Positions 54,748 to 63,694 of a stretch of 64,000 nucleotides of DNA are shown piece by piece. The position numbers and the translations under genes were made by a program. Under the pieces are notes generated by a model. That model worked only from the letters and a program-made list of their open reading frames with translations, ran no database searches and was not told the origin of the DNA. Source of the DNA: Pseudomonas sp. AB6 (GTDB taxonomy: Bacteria > Pseudomonadota > Gammaproteobacteria > Pseudomonadales > Pseudomonadaceae); the NCBI RefSeq assembly GCF_034314105.1, contig NZ_JAVIWJ010000001.1:3890001-3954000 (forward strand), given 5' to 3'. Every line of letters begins with the position of its first letter. The first letter of the stretch is position 1.

Positions 54748-55453
54748 GCTTTTTCTCCTTGGCGTTGCGATACCCCAGATACAGAAACAAACCGAACAAC
54801 GCTGCGGCCATGGCAAACCACTGAACGGCATAACCGAGGTGTTTCTCCGGCCCCATAGCCACCACAGGCCAATCAAGCTGATACGCTGCTGGCCCAGGTT
54901 CGAGCCGTAATTCGTCGGCAAATCCTTCTCGACCGAGTTCATCCCAGAGTTTTGCGGGATTAACCGCCGTGACCAATCGGGGCCAAGGCGCGCCCACAGG
55001 GTCCGCGCCTAACTGAAAGGTTGCGCCAGAGGGCATGTAAACCCAGGCGTTTAAATTCAGCACTTGCTCTGGCGTGTTAAAAACCGGCGGCGTGCGCCGG
55101 GTAGGCCAAGGTAGCCAGCCGCGATTAACCCATAACCAAAGTCCGCTAGCCTGATCATGAAAAGGTTGAATTAACTCAATGCCGCCGCGACCGCCACGAG
55201 TGCTGTTGTCCAGCATGAGGCTATGCGCAGCATCGAATTGACCCCGCAGTTGCACCCGTCGATAAGCCGGATCGACGGTTTGTTCCAGCTGGGTACTGGT
55301 GATGGGTTCAGCTATTCGACGTTCGGCAAATTGGTTGAGCAACACGCGCTTCTCCTCTCCCCGGTCTAGCTGCCAGAAACCCAGAAATATCAGCAGCGGC
55401 AGCAACAGGAAAACCACCACCGTGGGCGCCATGCCGGGTTGAAAATGTTTCAT
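54713..55453 (-). CDS. SURF1 family oxidase assembly protein
   Basis: 246 residues with membrane helices near each end (PTVVVFLLLPLLIFLGFWQLDRGEEKR and VQWFAMAAALFGLFLYLGYR) and a periplasmic domain containing YRRVQLRGQFD and WVNRGWLP, the SURF1 signatures. It aids haem A insertion into subunit I. GGAGG lies 4 bp before the ATG at 55453. Downstream genes follow with overlaps. Confidence 0.92.
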   Translation of the reverse strand: MKHFQPGMAPTVVVFLLLPLLIFLGFWQLDRGEEKRVLLNQFAERRIAEPITSTQLEQTVDPAYRRVQLRGQFDAAHSLMLDNSTRGGRGGIELIQPFHDQASGLWLWVNRGWLPWPTRRTPPVFNTPEQVLNLNAWVYMPSGATFQLGADPVGAPWPRLVTAVNPAKLWDELGREGFADELRLEPGPAAYQLDWPVVAMGPEKHLGYAVQWFAMAAALFGLFLYLGYRNAKEKKHGTSHESNQHV

Positions 55454-55533
55454 GGCGCCTCCGATTCTGTCGATTGGCGACTGTCTATACTGCATGGCAT
55501 GTCTTCCCACCCGACTCGTCCCGGAGTTGCATC

Positions 55534-55737
55534 ATGCTCAAAGCGGCGATTGTTCTAATGCTCGTTGCCACGATGATCAGCCTGTTCAGCGGCCTGTTTT
55601 TTCTAGTCAAAGACGACAGCAGTTCCAACCGAGTAGTTAAAGCGCTAACCGTACGTGTTTGCCTCGCCGCGATCACCGTTATCTTGATCGCCTGGGGCTT
55701 TTACAGCGGTCAACTGGTGTCACATGTGAGCTGGTAA
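55534..55737 (+). CDS. twin-transmembrane DUF2909 protein
   Basis: 67 residues, two membrane helices (AAIVLMLVATMISLFSGLFFL and VCLAAITVILIAWGFY) joined by a short polar loop. CCGGAG precedes the ATG. It is the only plus-strand gene in the oxidase cluster, divergent from SURF1 and convergent with coIII. Function unknown; constant position suggests an oxidase-related role. Confidence 0.85.
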   Translation: MLKAAIVLMLVATMISLFSGLFFLVKDDSSSNRVVKALTVRVCLAAITVILIAWGFYSGQLVSHVSW

Positions 55738-55787
55738 GTCGTTCGTCAATACGTAGGGCCTAAAGCTACCGGCAGATGATCCGGCGC

Positions 55788-56675
55788 TTAAAGCACATAG
55801 ACGAAAACAAACAAGCCAATCCACACAACGTCGACAAAGTGCCAATACCAACTGGCCGCCTCGAAGCCGAATTGATGTTCGGCGTCAAAATGCCCGCGCA
55901 TCACTCGCATCAACATGACAAACAGAATGATCGTGCCGATGGTGACGTGGGCGCCGTGAAAACCGGTGAGCATGAAAAACGTAGCGCCGTAGATGCCCGA
56001 ACCCAAGGTCAGGCCCAGTTCGTGATACGCCTCCATGTATTCGGTTGCCTGCAACATCAAAAAGCTCAAGCCCAGTAACACGGTGATCGCCAACCAAATT
56101 TTTAGGGCGCCACGGTGGCCTTTTTTCAATGCGTGGTGAGCAACTGTGACCGTGGCGCTGGAGCTGACCAGCAGGACGGTATTGATCAGCGGCAAGTGCC
56201 ACGGGTTAATCACCTCTTTCGGACCAGGAAAGAGCTTTGGGTCAGGTGGATTCATTAGCGGCCAGGCGTAGTGAAAGTTCGGCCAAAGCATGTGCGCCAC
56301 ACCCTTAGAACCTTCACCGCCCAGCCATGGACCGGCCCAAGTGCGCACGTAGAACAGCGCGCCAAAGAATGCGATAAAAAACATGATTTCGGAGAAGATA
56401 AACCAGCTCATTCCCCAGCGAAACGAACGGTCCATTTGCGCACTGAACAACCCCGAACGGCTTTCCTTGATAACGGTTCCAAACCAGCCAAACAGCATGT
56501 AGGCCAACAACAATCCGCCCACAAAAAAGATCAATGGTCCGTGGGATTCGGGACGTGCCGCCTTCAGGTCGTTGAACCAGGTGCCAAGGCCAAACATCGT
56601 AGTGAACATGCCGACCGTAGCGATAATCGGCCACTTGCTTTGCGCGGGAACGTAGTAATGCTCGTGAATTGCCAT
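55788..56675 (-). CDS. coIII: cytochrome c oxidase subunit III
   Basis: 295 residues, seven membrane helices. Signature segments HEHYYVPAQSKWPI, FFGALFYVRTW and FHGAHVTIGTIILFVMLMRVMRGHF. The ATG at 56675 (MAIHEHYY) follows AAGGAG. It stabilises the aa3 core. Convergent with the DUF2909 gene. Confidence 0.95.
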   Translation of the reverse strand: MAIHEHYYVPAQSKWPIIATVGMFTTMFGLGTWFNDLKAARPESHGPLIFFVGGLLLAYMLFGWFGTVIKESRSGLFSAQMDRSFRWGMSWFIFSEIMFFIAFFGALFYVRTWAGPWLGGEGSKGVAHMLWPNFHYAWPLMNPPDPKLFPGPKEVINPWHLPLINTVLLVSSSATVTVAHHALKKGHRGALKIWLAITVLLGLSFLMLQATEYMEAYHELGLTLGSGIYGATFFMLTGFHGAHVTIGTIILFVMLMRVMRGHFDAEHQFGFEAASWYWHFVDVVWIGLFVFVYVL

Positions 56676-56688
56676 CTTATTGTTCTCC

Positions 56689-57273
56689 TTATCGGGCACC
56701 CTTGGTTGCAAGGTCTTGGCCGTCATTGCTGGCGACTTTGGCAACTGGCGGCGAGCGAGCGGTGATGTCAAACAGCGTATAAGCCAAGGTCAGTTGTTTC
56801 ACGTCTTTGGGTAATTCGCGATCGAGGATGAAGCGCACCGGCATTTCGATTCGCTCGCCCGGCTGCAAGGTTTGTTGTGTGAAGCAAAAGCATTCAGTCT
56901 TGTGGAAATACACCGCGACTTCGCCCGGCGAGATGCTCGGGATTGCCTGCGCTTTCATCACATGGTTGGTCGGGTTATGCGCCACGAACAGCATCTCGTT
57001 GACCGCGCCGGGGTGTACGTCCAACACATCGCCCTTTGGGTAGAAGTCCCAAACCATGTCGCTGTTGTTGCTCGATAGAAATTGCACCTGCACCTGACGA
57101 CTCTGATCAATCACTTGGGAGCCTTCGTATTTATCGCCGGTCTTGCCATTGATGCCGAGCGCCTTGCACATCACGTCATACAGCGGCACCAACGCGAAAC
57201 CGAACGCAAACATCAGCACCACCAACATCAAGAGGCGGATGACCAAGCGCCGGATTGAACGCTGTTCGTCCAT
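56689..57273 (-). CDS. ctaG: cytochrome c oxidase assembly protein CtaG/COX11
   Basis: 194 residues. One N-terminal membrane helix (LVIRLLMLVVLMFAFGFALVPLYDVMC) and an immunoglobulin-like copper domain with the CFCFTQQTL motif whose cysteines bind Cu(I). It loads CuB into subunit I. Starts 1 bp after ctaD ends. Confidence 0.94.
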   Translation of the reverse strand: MDEQRSIRRLVIRLLMLVVLMFAFGFALVPLYDVMCKALGINGKTGDKYEGSQVIDQSRQVQVQFLSSNNSDMVWDFYPKGDVLDVHPGAVNEMLFVAHNPTNHVMKAQAIPSISPGEVAVYFHKTECFCFTQQTLQPGERIEMPVRFILDRELPKDVKQLTLAYTLFDITARSPPVAKVASNDGQDLATKGAR

Positions 57274-57274
57274 G

Positions 57275-58873
57275 TCACTTCACTTCTGGCGGCGTGGTGA
57301 AGGTGTGATACGGCGCGGGGGATGGAATACTCCATTCCAATCCATCGGCACCATCCCAAGGCTTGGCTGGCGCTGGAGGGCCGCCGCGAATAGTTTTGAT
57401 CACGATGAACAGGAAGAAGATCTGCGTAGCACCAAAGGTAAATGCTCCGATGGACGACACCATGTTGAAATTTGCAAACTGTAAGTTGTAATCGGGAATA
57501 CGCCGTGGCATGCCAGCTAGCCCGAGAAAGTGCATCGGAAAAAACGCGACGTTCATGCCGATAAAGGACAGCCAGAAATGCAGCTTGCCCAGCGTTTCGT
57601 CGTACATGTGCCCGGTCCATTTCGGCAACCAGTAGTAAGCCGAGGCGAAGATTCCGAAAATTGCACCCGGTACCAGCACGTAGTGGAAGTGCGCCACCAC
57701 GAAATAGGTGTCCTGATACTGGAAGTCCGCAGGAGCGATGGCCAGCATTAGCCCAGAAAATCCGCCGATGCTGAACAAAATCACGAAGGCAACAGCGAAC
57801 AACATCGGCGTCTCAAAGCTCAGCGAGCCTTGCCACATGGTGCTAACCCAGTTGAACACCTTCACCCCGGTGGGCACCGCAATGAGCATTGTGGCGTACA
57901 TAAAGAACAACTCACCCACTAACGGAATGCCCACTACGAACATATGGTGCGCCCATACGATAAACGACAGAAACGCGATGCTTGCCACCGCATAAACCAT
58001 CGAGGTATAGCCAAACAGCGGTTTACGCGAAAACGTCGGGATGATCGAACTGACCGCGCCAAACGCCGGCAGGATCATGATGTACACCTCAGGGTGCCCA
58101 AAAAACCAGAACACATGCTGGAACAACACCGGATCACCACCGCCCGCCGCGCTGAAAAAACTGGTGCCGAAGTGGATGTCCATTAACATCATGGTCACGC
58201 ATCCAGCCAGCACTGGCATCACCGCGATCAATAGAAATGCCGTGATCAGCCATGTCCAAACGAACAACGGCATCTTCATTAACGTCATGCCGGGCGCGCG
58301 CAGGTTGAGGATGGTCGCAATCACGTTGATCGCGCCCATTATCGAACTGATGCCCATCATGTGAATGGCAAAAATGAAGAAGGTCACACTTTCCGGCGCG
58401 TAGGTTGTCGACAACGGCGCATAGAAGGTCCAGCCGAAGTTCGGGCCACCACCGGGCATAAATAACGTCGAGATCAAGAGCAAAAAAGCCGCCGGAAGTA
58501 GCCAGAAGCTGAAGTTGTTCATCCTCGGCAGCGCCATGTCGGGCGCGCCGATCATCAACGGGATCATCCAGTTGGCAAGACCGACAAACGCGGGCATCAC
58601 CGCGCCAAACACCATCACCAGACCGTGCATGGTGGTCATCTGGTTGAAGAACGCCGGCTCGACGATTTGCAGTCCGGGCTGAAACAGCTCTGCGCGTATC
58701 ACCATGGCGAACGACCCGCCGAGCAAAAACATACAGAAGCTGAACCAGAGGTACAGCGTGCCAATGTCCTTGTGGTTAGTGGTCAGTACCCAGCGCATCA
58801 GGCCCTTCGCGGGGCCATGCGCATGGTCATCAACATGGCCCACGTGGCCATGGTCATCGATCACTGCACTCAT
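57275..58873 (-). CDS. ctaD: cytochrome c oxidase subunit I (aa3 type)
   Basis: 532 residues, twelve membrane helices. Haem a and a3/CuB ligands are visible in TMHGLVMVFG, FWFFGHPEVYIMILPAFG, VWAHHMFVVG and VAHFHYVLVPG. The HPEVY motif places it in type A oxidases with the K and D channels. It reduces oxygen to water and pumps protons. Confidence 0.96.
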   Translation of the reverse strand: MSAVIDDHGHVGHVDDHAHGPAKGLMRWVLTTNHKDIGTLYLWFSFCMFLLGGSFAMVIRAELFQPGLQIVEPAFFNQMTTMHGLVMVFGAVMPAFVGLANWMIPLMIGAPDMALPRMNNFSFWLLPAAFLLLISTLFMPGGGPNFGWTFYAPLSTTYAPESVTFFIFAIHMMGISSIMGAINVIATILNLRAPGMTLMKMPLFVWTWLITAFLLIAVMPVLAGCVTMMLMDIHFGTSFFSAAGGGDPVLFQHVFWFFGHPEVYIMILPAFGAVSSIIPTFSRKPLFGYTSMVYAVASIAFLSFIVWAHHMFVVGIPLVGELFFMYATMLIAVPTGVKVFNWVSTMWQGSLSFETPMLFAVAFVILFSIGGFSGLMLAIAPADFQYQDTYFVVAHFHYVLVPGAIFGIFASAYYWLPKWTGHMYDETLGKLHFWLSFIGMNVAFFPMHFLGLAGMPRRIPDYNLQFANFNMVSSIGAFTFGATQIFFLFIVIKTIRGGPPAPAKPWDGADGLEWSIPSPAPYHTFTTPPEVK

Positions 58874-58928
58874 GATCTGTCTCCTGCAAAACAGTCTGCG
58901 AAACGACGTGATTCAGCCATGGACGAGG

Positions 58929-60056
58929 TCATTTCGCGTCCGCCTGTTTCAGAGCCAACACATCTTTGGGGGTGACCATGTCGCCTTTGTTATTACCCCA
59001 AGCATTGCGCTCGTAAGTAACCACCGCCGCAATATCCACTTCTGAAAGCTGTTTACCGAACGCCGCCATCGCCGTACCGGGACGACCATGGAACACGGTG
59101 TTCAGGTGGCCTTCTTTGGGCCCGGTGACAGTTTTCGAACCCTTAAGCGCCGGGAACATCGGCGGCAGGCCCTGACCTTCCGCCTGATGACAAGCCACGC
59201 AGGTGGTGTGATAAACCTTATCGCCACGGGCCACCAACTCATCCATCGTCCAGTCTTTACTGGTCAACTCCTTGAGTTTGGCGCTTTCAAGTTTGCGCCC
59301 CGCCAGCCAAGTGTCGTAGTCAGCCTGAGTCTTGGCTTCCACCACAATCGGCATGAAGCCGTGGTCTTTGCCACACAATTCTGAACACTGACCTCGGTAG
59401 ATCCCGGGTTTATCGACACGGGTCCAAGCTTCGTTGATGAACCCCGGAATGGCGTCGCGCTTGACTGCAAACGCTGGCACCCACCACGAGTGGATGACGT
59501 CAGCAGCGGTCACCAGAAACCGGATTTTCTTTCCCACTGGAATAACCAATGGCTCGTCAACTTCGAGTAAGTAGTTTTCGCCCTTGGCTTCTTTGTTGTG
59601 TATCTGCGCAGCAGGGGTAGCCAAGTTGCTGAAAAATTCGACGTCTTGTCCTAGATATTTGTAATGCCACTTCCATTGATAACCGGTTATCTGGATATCG
59701 ATATCCGACGCACCGGTATCGTACATTTTGATCATGGTTCGGGTGGCAGGAATAACCATTACGATCAAAATCACCAGCGGCACAATTGTCCAGGCAATTT
59801 CAACTCGCGTACTCTCGTGAAACTTGGCGGCCACTTGCCCAGTAGAGCGCCGATGAAGAATCATCGACCAAAACATGGCCCCAAAAACGACGATACCGAT
59901 CACTACGCATATCCAGAAAATGGTCATGTGTAAATCGAATATCTCATGACTGACTTCGGTCGCTCCTGGCGCCATATTCGTCGTCCAAGCGGCCTGCGCC
60001 TGATTGAATATTGACGACAACAGCAAGCCCATCCAGACATATGGATGTCGCATCAT
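58929..60056 (-). CDS. ctaC: cytochrome c oxidase subunit II with fused cytochrome c domain
   Basis: 375 residues: signal sequence (cut near AQA/AW), two membrane helices (about 45-70 and 88-110), the CuA cupredoxin domain (HSWWVPAFAVK, then CSELCGKDHGFMP) and a C-terminal class I cytochrome c domain (CVACHQAEGQGLPP; methionine region GTAMAAFGKQL). It accepts electrons from cytochrome c and passes them to subunit I. First gene of the oxidase operon; 55 bp before ctaD. Confidence 0.96.
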   Translation of the reverse strand: MMRHPYVWMGLLLSSIFNQAQAAWTTNMAPGATEVSHEIFDLHMTIFWICVVIGIVVFGAMFWSMILHRRSTGQVAAKFHESTRVEIAWTIVPLVILIVMVIPATRTMIKMYDTGASDIDIQITGYQWKWHYKYLGQDVEFFSNLATPAAQIHNKEAKGENYLLEVDEPLVIPVGKKIRFLVTAADVIHSWWVPAFAVKRDAIPGFINEAWTRVDKPGIYRGQCSELCGKDHGFMPIVVEAKTQADYDTWLAGRKLESAKLKELTSKDWTMDELVARGDKVYHTTCVACHQAEGQGLPPMFPALKGSKTVTGPKEGHLNTVFHGRPGTAMAAFGKQLSEVDIAAVVTYERNAWGNNKGDMVTPKDVLALKQADAK

Positions 60057-60443
60057 TGCGGGTTCCCCTTATCGTTCTTGTTATCCCGCCGGCTTTCACT
60101 TTCATCTGCGGCCAAGGGAGCGGCTGTCAAGAATGGTGGCTTGACGGTCGGGCCAAAGCTGCGAATTCATTCGGGCGTCGCCGGTTAATCTTCCTTCAAC
60201 CCCGAGTATAGACAGCGCTTGAGACCTCGCAATGTGCTGACGCAAAATCTCGTTAGCTGGCTAAATTGTCGATTCGCAGCTATGAGGGGCGCACAATGCG
60301 TCGACAAAATGAAACTGCTTATATAGGTCACCCACAAACGTGTGAAGTTGTTATGACAAATGCGTCTGAGAGAATTTTATAAGCAGGCTACCGTATGACT
60401 TCGTTTTGCTTTTTGCCTTATTTCATTACGTTCAGGAGTTTTC
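60057..60443. other. divergent promoter region of the aa3 oxidase operon and the 60.4-kb gene
   Basis: About 390 bp without a supported gene. Two AT-rich stretches (near 60320 and 60385) could hold the plus-strand promoter. An AGGAG lies just before 60444. Oxidase promoter elements could not be assigned with confidence. Confidence 0.45.
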
Positions 60444-61097
60444 ATGAACACCGCCGCTTTGCGCGAGCAGATTCAACAAGCGCTCCAACACGAGGCCGAT
60501 ACCGGTCAATTGTCGCGTCAGCTTGAAACTCAGTTGCCACACCTGCACCCCGCCATTCACGTCCCTGAATTAGATGCGAAAGGCGTTTTGACACGCTTTG
60601 TAGCAGCTTATATTGAACTGGTTCCCGACTTGCTAGAGGCTGCCAATGCGGTGGCTATCGAGGCGGGCATTGAAGCGCAGATCAAACCTGTCTTGAAGAT
60701 CGCCGAACAGTTTTTTCTTCAACCGCCCGCGATTATGGCCGGTCATGAAGGGTTGGACAGCTTGCTAGACGAAGCCTATCTAGCCCATCGTCTGGTTGAG
60801 GAGGTAAACGACCTCTACATCAAGCACTTTGGTCAGCCGCTGATTCCCTCGAACACCACCGTGGCGAGCGTTATTGCCCATCAGTTGATCGGCGAAGCTT
60901 TTGCTAACCAGCTAGACGAAGCTGTACACCATGCGGTGGATGAAATGCTCGACGAAGATAGCTTCGCGCTAGAGTCAGTAGAGGCGTATCGCGAACGCCT
61001 TAAGAGCCCTGACACCGAAGCGGCGTGGAAGCGCTGGCCGAGCCTGTCGCGCCAACTGGGCGTCGGACTCGATTTGGACACGTCACAAACGCATTAA
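60444..61097 (+). CDS. hypothetical helical protein (PA0104-like)
   Basis: 217 residues, no signal peptide or membrane helix, strongly helical and acidic, cytoplasmic. Not a family I can name. Conserved placement between ctaC and carbonic anhydrase matches P. aeruginosa. GGAG lies 8 bp before the ATG. No catalytic motif is visible. Confidence 0.75.
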   Translation: MNTAALREQIQQALQHEADTGQLSRQLETQLPHLHPAIHVPELDAKGVLTRFVAAYIELVPDLLEAANAVAIEAGIEAQIKPVLKIAEQFFLQPPAIMAGHEGLDSLLDEAYLAHRLVEEVNDLYIKHFGQPLIPSNTTVASVIAHQLIGEAFANQLDEAVHHAVDEMLDEDSFALESVEAYRERLKSPDTEAAWKRWPSLSRQLGVGLDLDTSQTH

Positions 61098-61113
61098 GGG
61101 CAAGACTGCGCCC

Positions 61114-61153
61114 GCGCACGACTCAGCCGACTCACACGCCGGGGGTCGTGCGC
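61114..61153. terminator. hairpin between convergent genes
   Basis: GCGCACGAC (61114-61122) and GTCGTGCGC (61145-61153) pair exactly around a 22-nt loop. It sits between the stops of the hypothetical gene and carbonic anhydrase. No clear U-run, so termination is inferred from position. Confidence 0.5.
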
Positions 61154-61169
61154 AACCTATTTGCAAATG

Positions 61170-61877
61170 CTAGAAACGCGACTTGGGCGTTGCCACCGGA
61201 ATAGGGTGCGAGCCATCAAGCGGCAGGAAACAATCCTGTTCGGCGTCATAAGCCAGAATGTCACTGGTTTCAATGCTGTAAACCCAACCGTGAATAAACA
61301 ACTGACCGCTGGCCATCTTCGATGCCACTGACGGATGCGTACGCAGATGCTGCAACTGCGCGATCACGTTTTCCTGAGTCAGTACGTGCATGCTCTCCTG
61401 CTCATCTGCACAGTGGCAATTGTCTTCGACAACCGTCTTCGCCACTTCGGCATGCCGCAGCCACGCTTTGACCGTGGGCATTTTTTCAAGGGTTTGTGGG
61501 TTAAGGACAGCGCGCATCGCGCCGCAATCGGAATGTCCGCAAATAATGATGTGCTGCACGCCCAAGGCGATCACCGCGTACTCGATGGCAGTTGAAACGC
61601 CACCATTCATCTGACCATAAGGCGGCACAACGTTACCGACGTTGCGGGTAACAAACAAATCGCCCGGAGAACTTTGGGTAATAAGCTCCGGCACGATCCG
61701 TGAGTCGGCGCAGGCAATAAACATCGCGCGCGGCCGTTGGACAGTGGCCAGGCTTTTGAAGAGCTCCTCCTGTTTCGGGAAAACTTCATGGCGAAAATGC
61801 AGAAATCCATCAACGATATGCTTAAGCGCTACATCGGCGCTTTCCGCAGCCAAGGGCTGTTTGTCAGTGCCACTCAT
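61170..61877 (-). CDS. beta-class carbonic anhydrase
   Basis: 235 residues. Zinc site C56 (ACADSRI, with catalytic D58/R60), H115 and C118 (ICGHSDCGAM). It interconverts CO2 and bicarbonate in the cytoplasm. The ATG at 61877 follows TTGGAG by 9 bp; a TTG 15 bp upstream is less likely. A sulphate-type transporter often follows in relatives but is not present here. Confidence 0.93.
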   Translation of the reverse strand: MSGTDKQPLAAESADVALKHIVDGFLHFRHEVFPKQEELFKSLATVQRPRAMFIACADSRIVPELITQSSPGDLFVTRNVGNVVPPYGQMNGGVSTAIEYAVIALGVQHIIICGHSDCGAMRAVLNPQTLEKMPTVKAWLRHAEVAKTVVEDNCHCADEQESMHVLTQENVIAQLQHLRTHPSVASKMASGQLFIHGWVYSIETSDILAYDAEQDCFLPLDGSHPIPVATPKSRF

Positions 61878-62034
61878 GGTAATCGTCTCCAAGGGAACGT
61901 GACCAACTGGCCACTTTGACTGAACCGTACTGGCATAAGCTTAATTGAAACTGAAGCGACAGAGTTTCCAACACTGCGATAAGGGCCCAAAGACCTTCCG
62001 ACAATGGCGAGTCTGACATTAAAGGGCACGTACA

Positions 62035-63093
62035 TTACAACAACGACATCTGCCCTCCAGGCGGGCAAAACGCTTCGCAATCCAAGCTGAGACTCTCCCG
62101 ATGATTCAACCCAAGACGCTTCACTGCAACGTTGTAGCGCTGGGCCAACAGATCGGCGAAGGGGCCTTGACCTCGCATACGCACGCCAAAGCGACTGTCA
62201 TACAACTCGCCACCGCGAACCTGCCGGATAAGGCTCATCACATGCGCCGCCCGTTGCGGGTAGTGAGCGTGCAGCCACTCTTCGAACAGCGGAGCAACTT
62301 CCAGCGGCAATCGCAGCATGACGTAGCTAGCACTCAATGCGCCCGCCGCTTTGGCCTCGGCCAACAGGCTCTCCAGTTCACTGTCATTGATCATCGGGAT
62401 CATCGGCGCGCACAACACGCCGACAGGAATACCCGCCTGGCGCATAACCCGAATTGCCCTCAACCGGGCCTTGGGCGCCGCAGCGCGGGGTTCAAGAATG
62501 CGCTTTAGCTCGTCATCAAGGGTCGTCAGACTAATAAACACAGACACCAGGCGCTGTTTGGCCAACTCCGCCAGCAGGTCAAGATCGCGCAAAATCAACG
62601 AACCTTTGGTGATGATCGTCACCGGATGCCGATAGCGCAGCAGAACCTCAAGCAGCGCCCGGGTGATTTTGTACTCGCGCTCAATCGGCTGATAAGGATC
62701 GGTGTTAGAGCCCAGGGTTATGGGCGCACAACGATATCCCGGCTTGGACAACTGTTGCTCAAGCACCGCAGCAGCATTGGTTTTGGCGATCAGTTTGGTT
62801 TCAAAATCCAGCCCCGGCGACATATCCCAGTAAGCATGGCTGGGCCGGGCGTAACAATAAATGCACCCGTGCTCACATCCTCGATAGGGATTGATTGACC
62901 GATCAAATGGAATATCCGGTGAAGTATTGCGGGTAATGATCGTCTTCGCCGTTTCGCTACGCACTTCAGTGCCCTGGGTCATTGGCACTTCTTGGTACCA
63001 ACCATCGTCCTCGGCTACGGATCGGTTGGGCGCAAAGCGATTGTAGGGATTGCTCGCAGTGCCACGACCGCGAGGGGGCAGGGAGATAGACAT
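62035..63093 (-). CDS. PA0069-family radical SAM protein (SplB-like)
   Basis: 352 residues. The radical SAM cluster motif C73-x3-C77-x2-C80 (RGCEHGCIYCYARP) lies after an N-terminal basic extension. TIITKGSLILRDLDLL and VFISLTTLDDELKRILEPRAA support a spore-photoproduct-lyase-like barrel. The ATG at 63093 is preferred over an in-frame GTG 12 bp earlier. A LexA box overlaps the promoter, and PA0069 is an SOS gene in P. aeruginosa, so a DNA-repair-related role is inferred; the substrate is unknown. Confidence 0.88.
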   Translation of the reverse strand: MSISLPPRGRGTASNPYNRFAPNRSVAEDDGWYQEVPMTQGTEVRSETAKTIITRNTSPDIPFDRSINPYRGCEHGCIYCYARPSHAYWDMSPGLDFETKLIAKTNAAAVLEQQLSKPGYRCAPITLGSNTDPYQPIEREYKITRALLEVLLRYRHPVTIITKGSLILRDLDLLAELAKQRLVSVFISLTTLDDELKRILEPRAAAPKARLRAIRVMRQAGIPVGVLCAPMIPMINDSELESLLAEAKAAGALSASYVMLRLPLEVAPLFEEWLHAHYPQRAAHVMSLIRQVRGGELYDSRFGVRMRGQGPFADLLAQRYNVAVKRLGLNHRESLSLDCEAFCPPGGQMSLL

Positions 63094-63108
63094 ACGATTT
63101 TCCACTTA

Positions 63109-63124
63109 CTGTTTATACATACAG
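63109..63124. promoter_or_regulatory. LexA (SOS) box
   Basis: CTGTTTATACATACAG is a near-ideal CTG-N10-CAG operator with an AT-rich middle. It ends 15 bp before the radical SAM start, well placed to block transcription. Confidence 0.9.
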
Positions 63125-63406
63125 TATCGTCGAATAAGGATTTTCTCCACAAAAACCTGAGCACGACTGCACCGAGCTTTAATGCCAGGCGAGCTTTAGA
63201 CGCGCGCTCGCTCGCGATGGATCGCAAAACGCTTCCGATAGCTGCTTGTTTCAGCTGAAAGATTGTGTTGCTGCTTTTACGACTGCTGCGTAGCCGATTG
63301 CGGGCAAGCCCTCAGGTTTCGCGTTTTATCTGACAGAGCAAGCTCCCCCAAAGATTCTGGAATCTTCTAAGGGGGATTCATTCGCGAGTCGTGATGCGGG
63401 ACGTTA
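63125..63406. other. intergenic region with REP-like repeats, no gene seen
   Basis: About 280 bp holding half-REP sequences (CGCTCGCTCGCGATGG near 63205, GCGGGCAAGCC near 63300) and the hairpin at 63344. No supported gene. Confidence 0.5.
63344..63376. repeat. REP-like hairpin downstream of yheV
   Basis: TCCCCC (63344-63349) pairs with GGGGGA (63371-63376) and an inner AAGATTC/GAATCTT dyad. Flanks read GAGCAAGC and TTCGCGAG, as in Pseudomonas REP elements. It may terminate the prlC-yheV transcript. Confidence 0.6.
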
Positions 63407-63694
63407 TTAGTTCGGCTCAACCGGCTTTTTCAGCTTCGGATTAGGGAAGAACTGCACGCCCTGCACCTTAGGGTCAGCCACTTTGGCCGGCGCCGTATTG
63501 ACCCGAGTGCCCAATTCCTTGGGCACCGATAAGCCTTGCTCGTTGAGTGTGTCTGAGTAACCACAGCTCACGCATTCGCGGTGAGGCACGTCGTTCTCGC
63601 TCCACATCATCAACTTGTCCGGCTCGCTGCACGCCGGGCAAACAGCCCCGGCAATGAAGCGTCGTTTGGTGATGGTGACGGGTGTATCGGTCAT
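63407..63694 (-). CDS. yheV: YheV family putative zinc-ribbon protein
   Basis: 95 residues. Two CxxC pairs (CPAC near 19 and CVSCGY near 38) form a zinc ribbon; the C-terminus is proline/lysine-rich. Function unknown. Its ATG overlaps the prlC stop (ATGA), the standard arrangement in gammaproteobacteria. Confidence 0.9.
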   Translation of the reverse strand: MTDTPVTITKRRFIAGAVCPACSEPDKLMMWSENDVPHRECVSCGYSDTLNEQGLSVPKELGTRVNTAPAKVADPKVQGVQFFPNPKLKKPVEPN

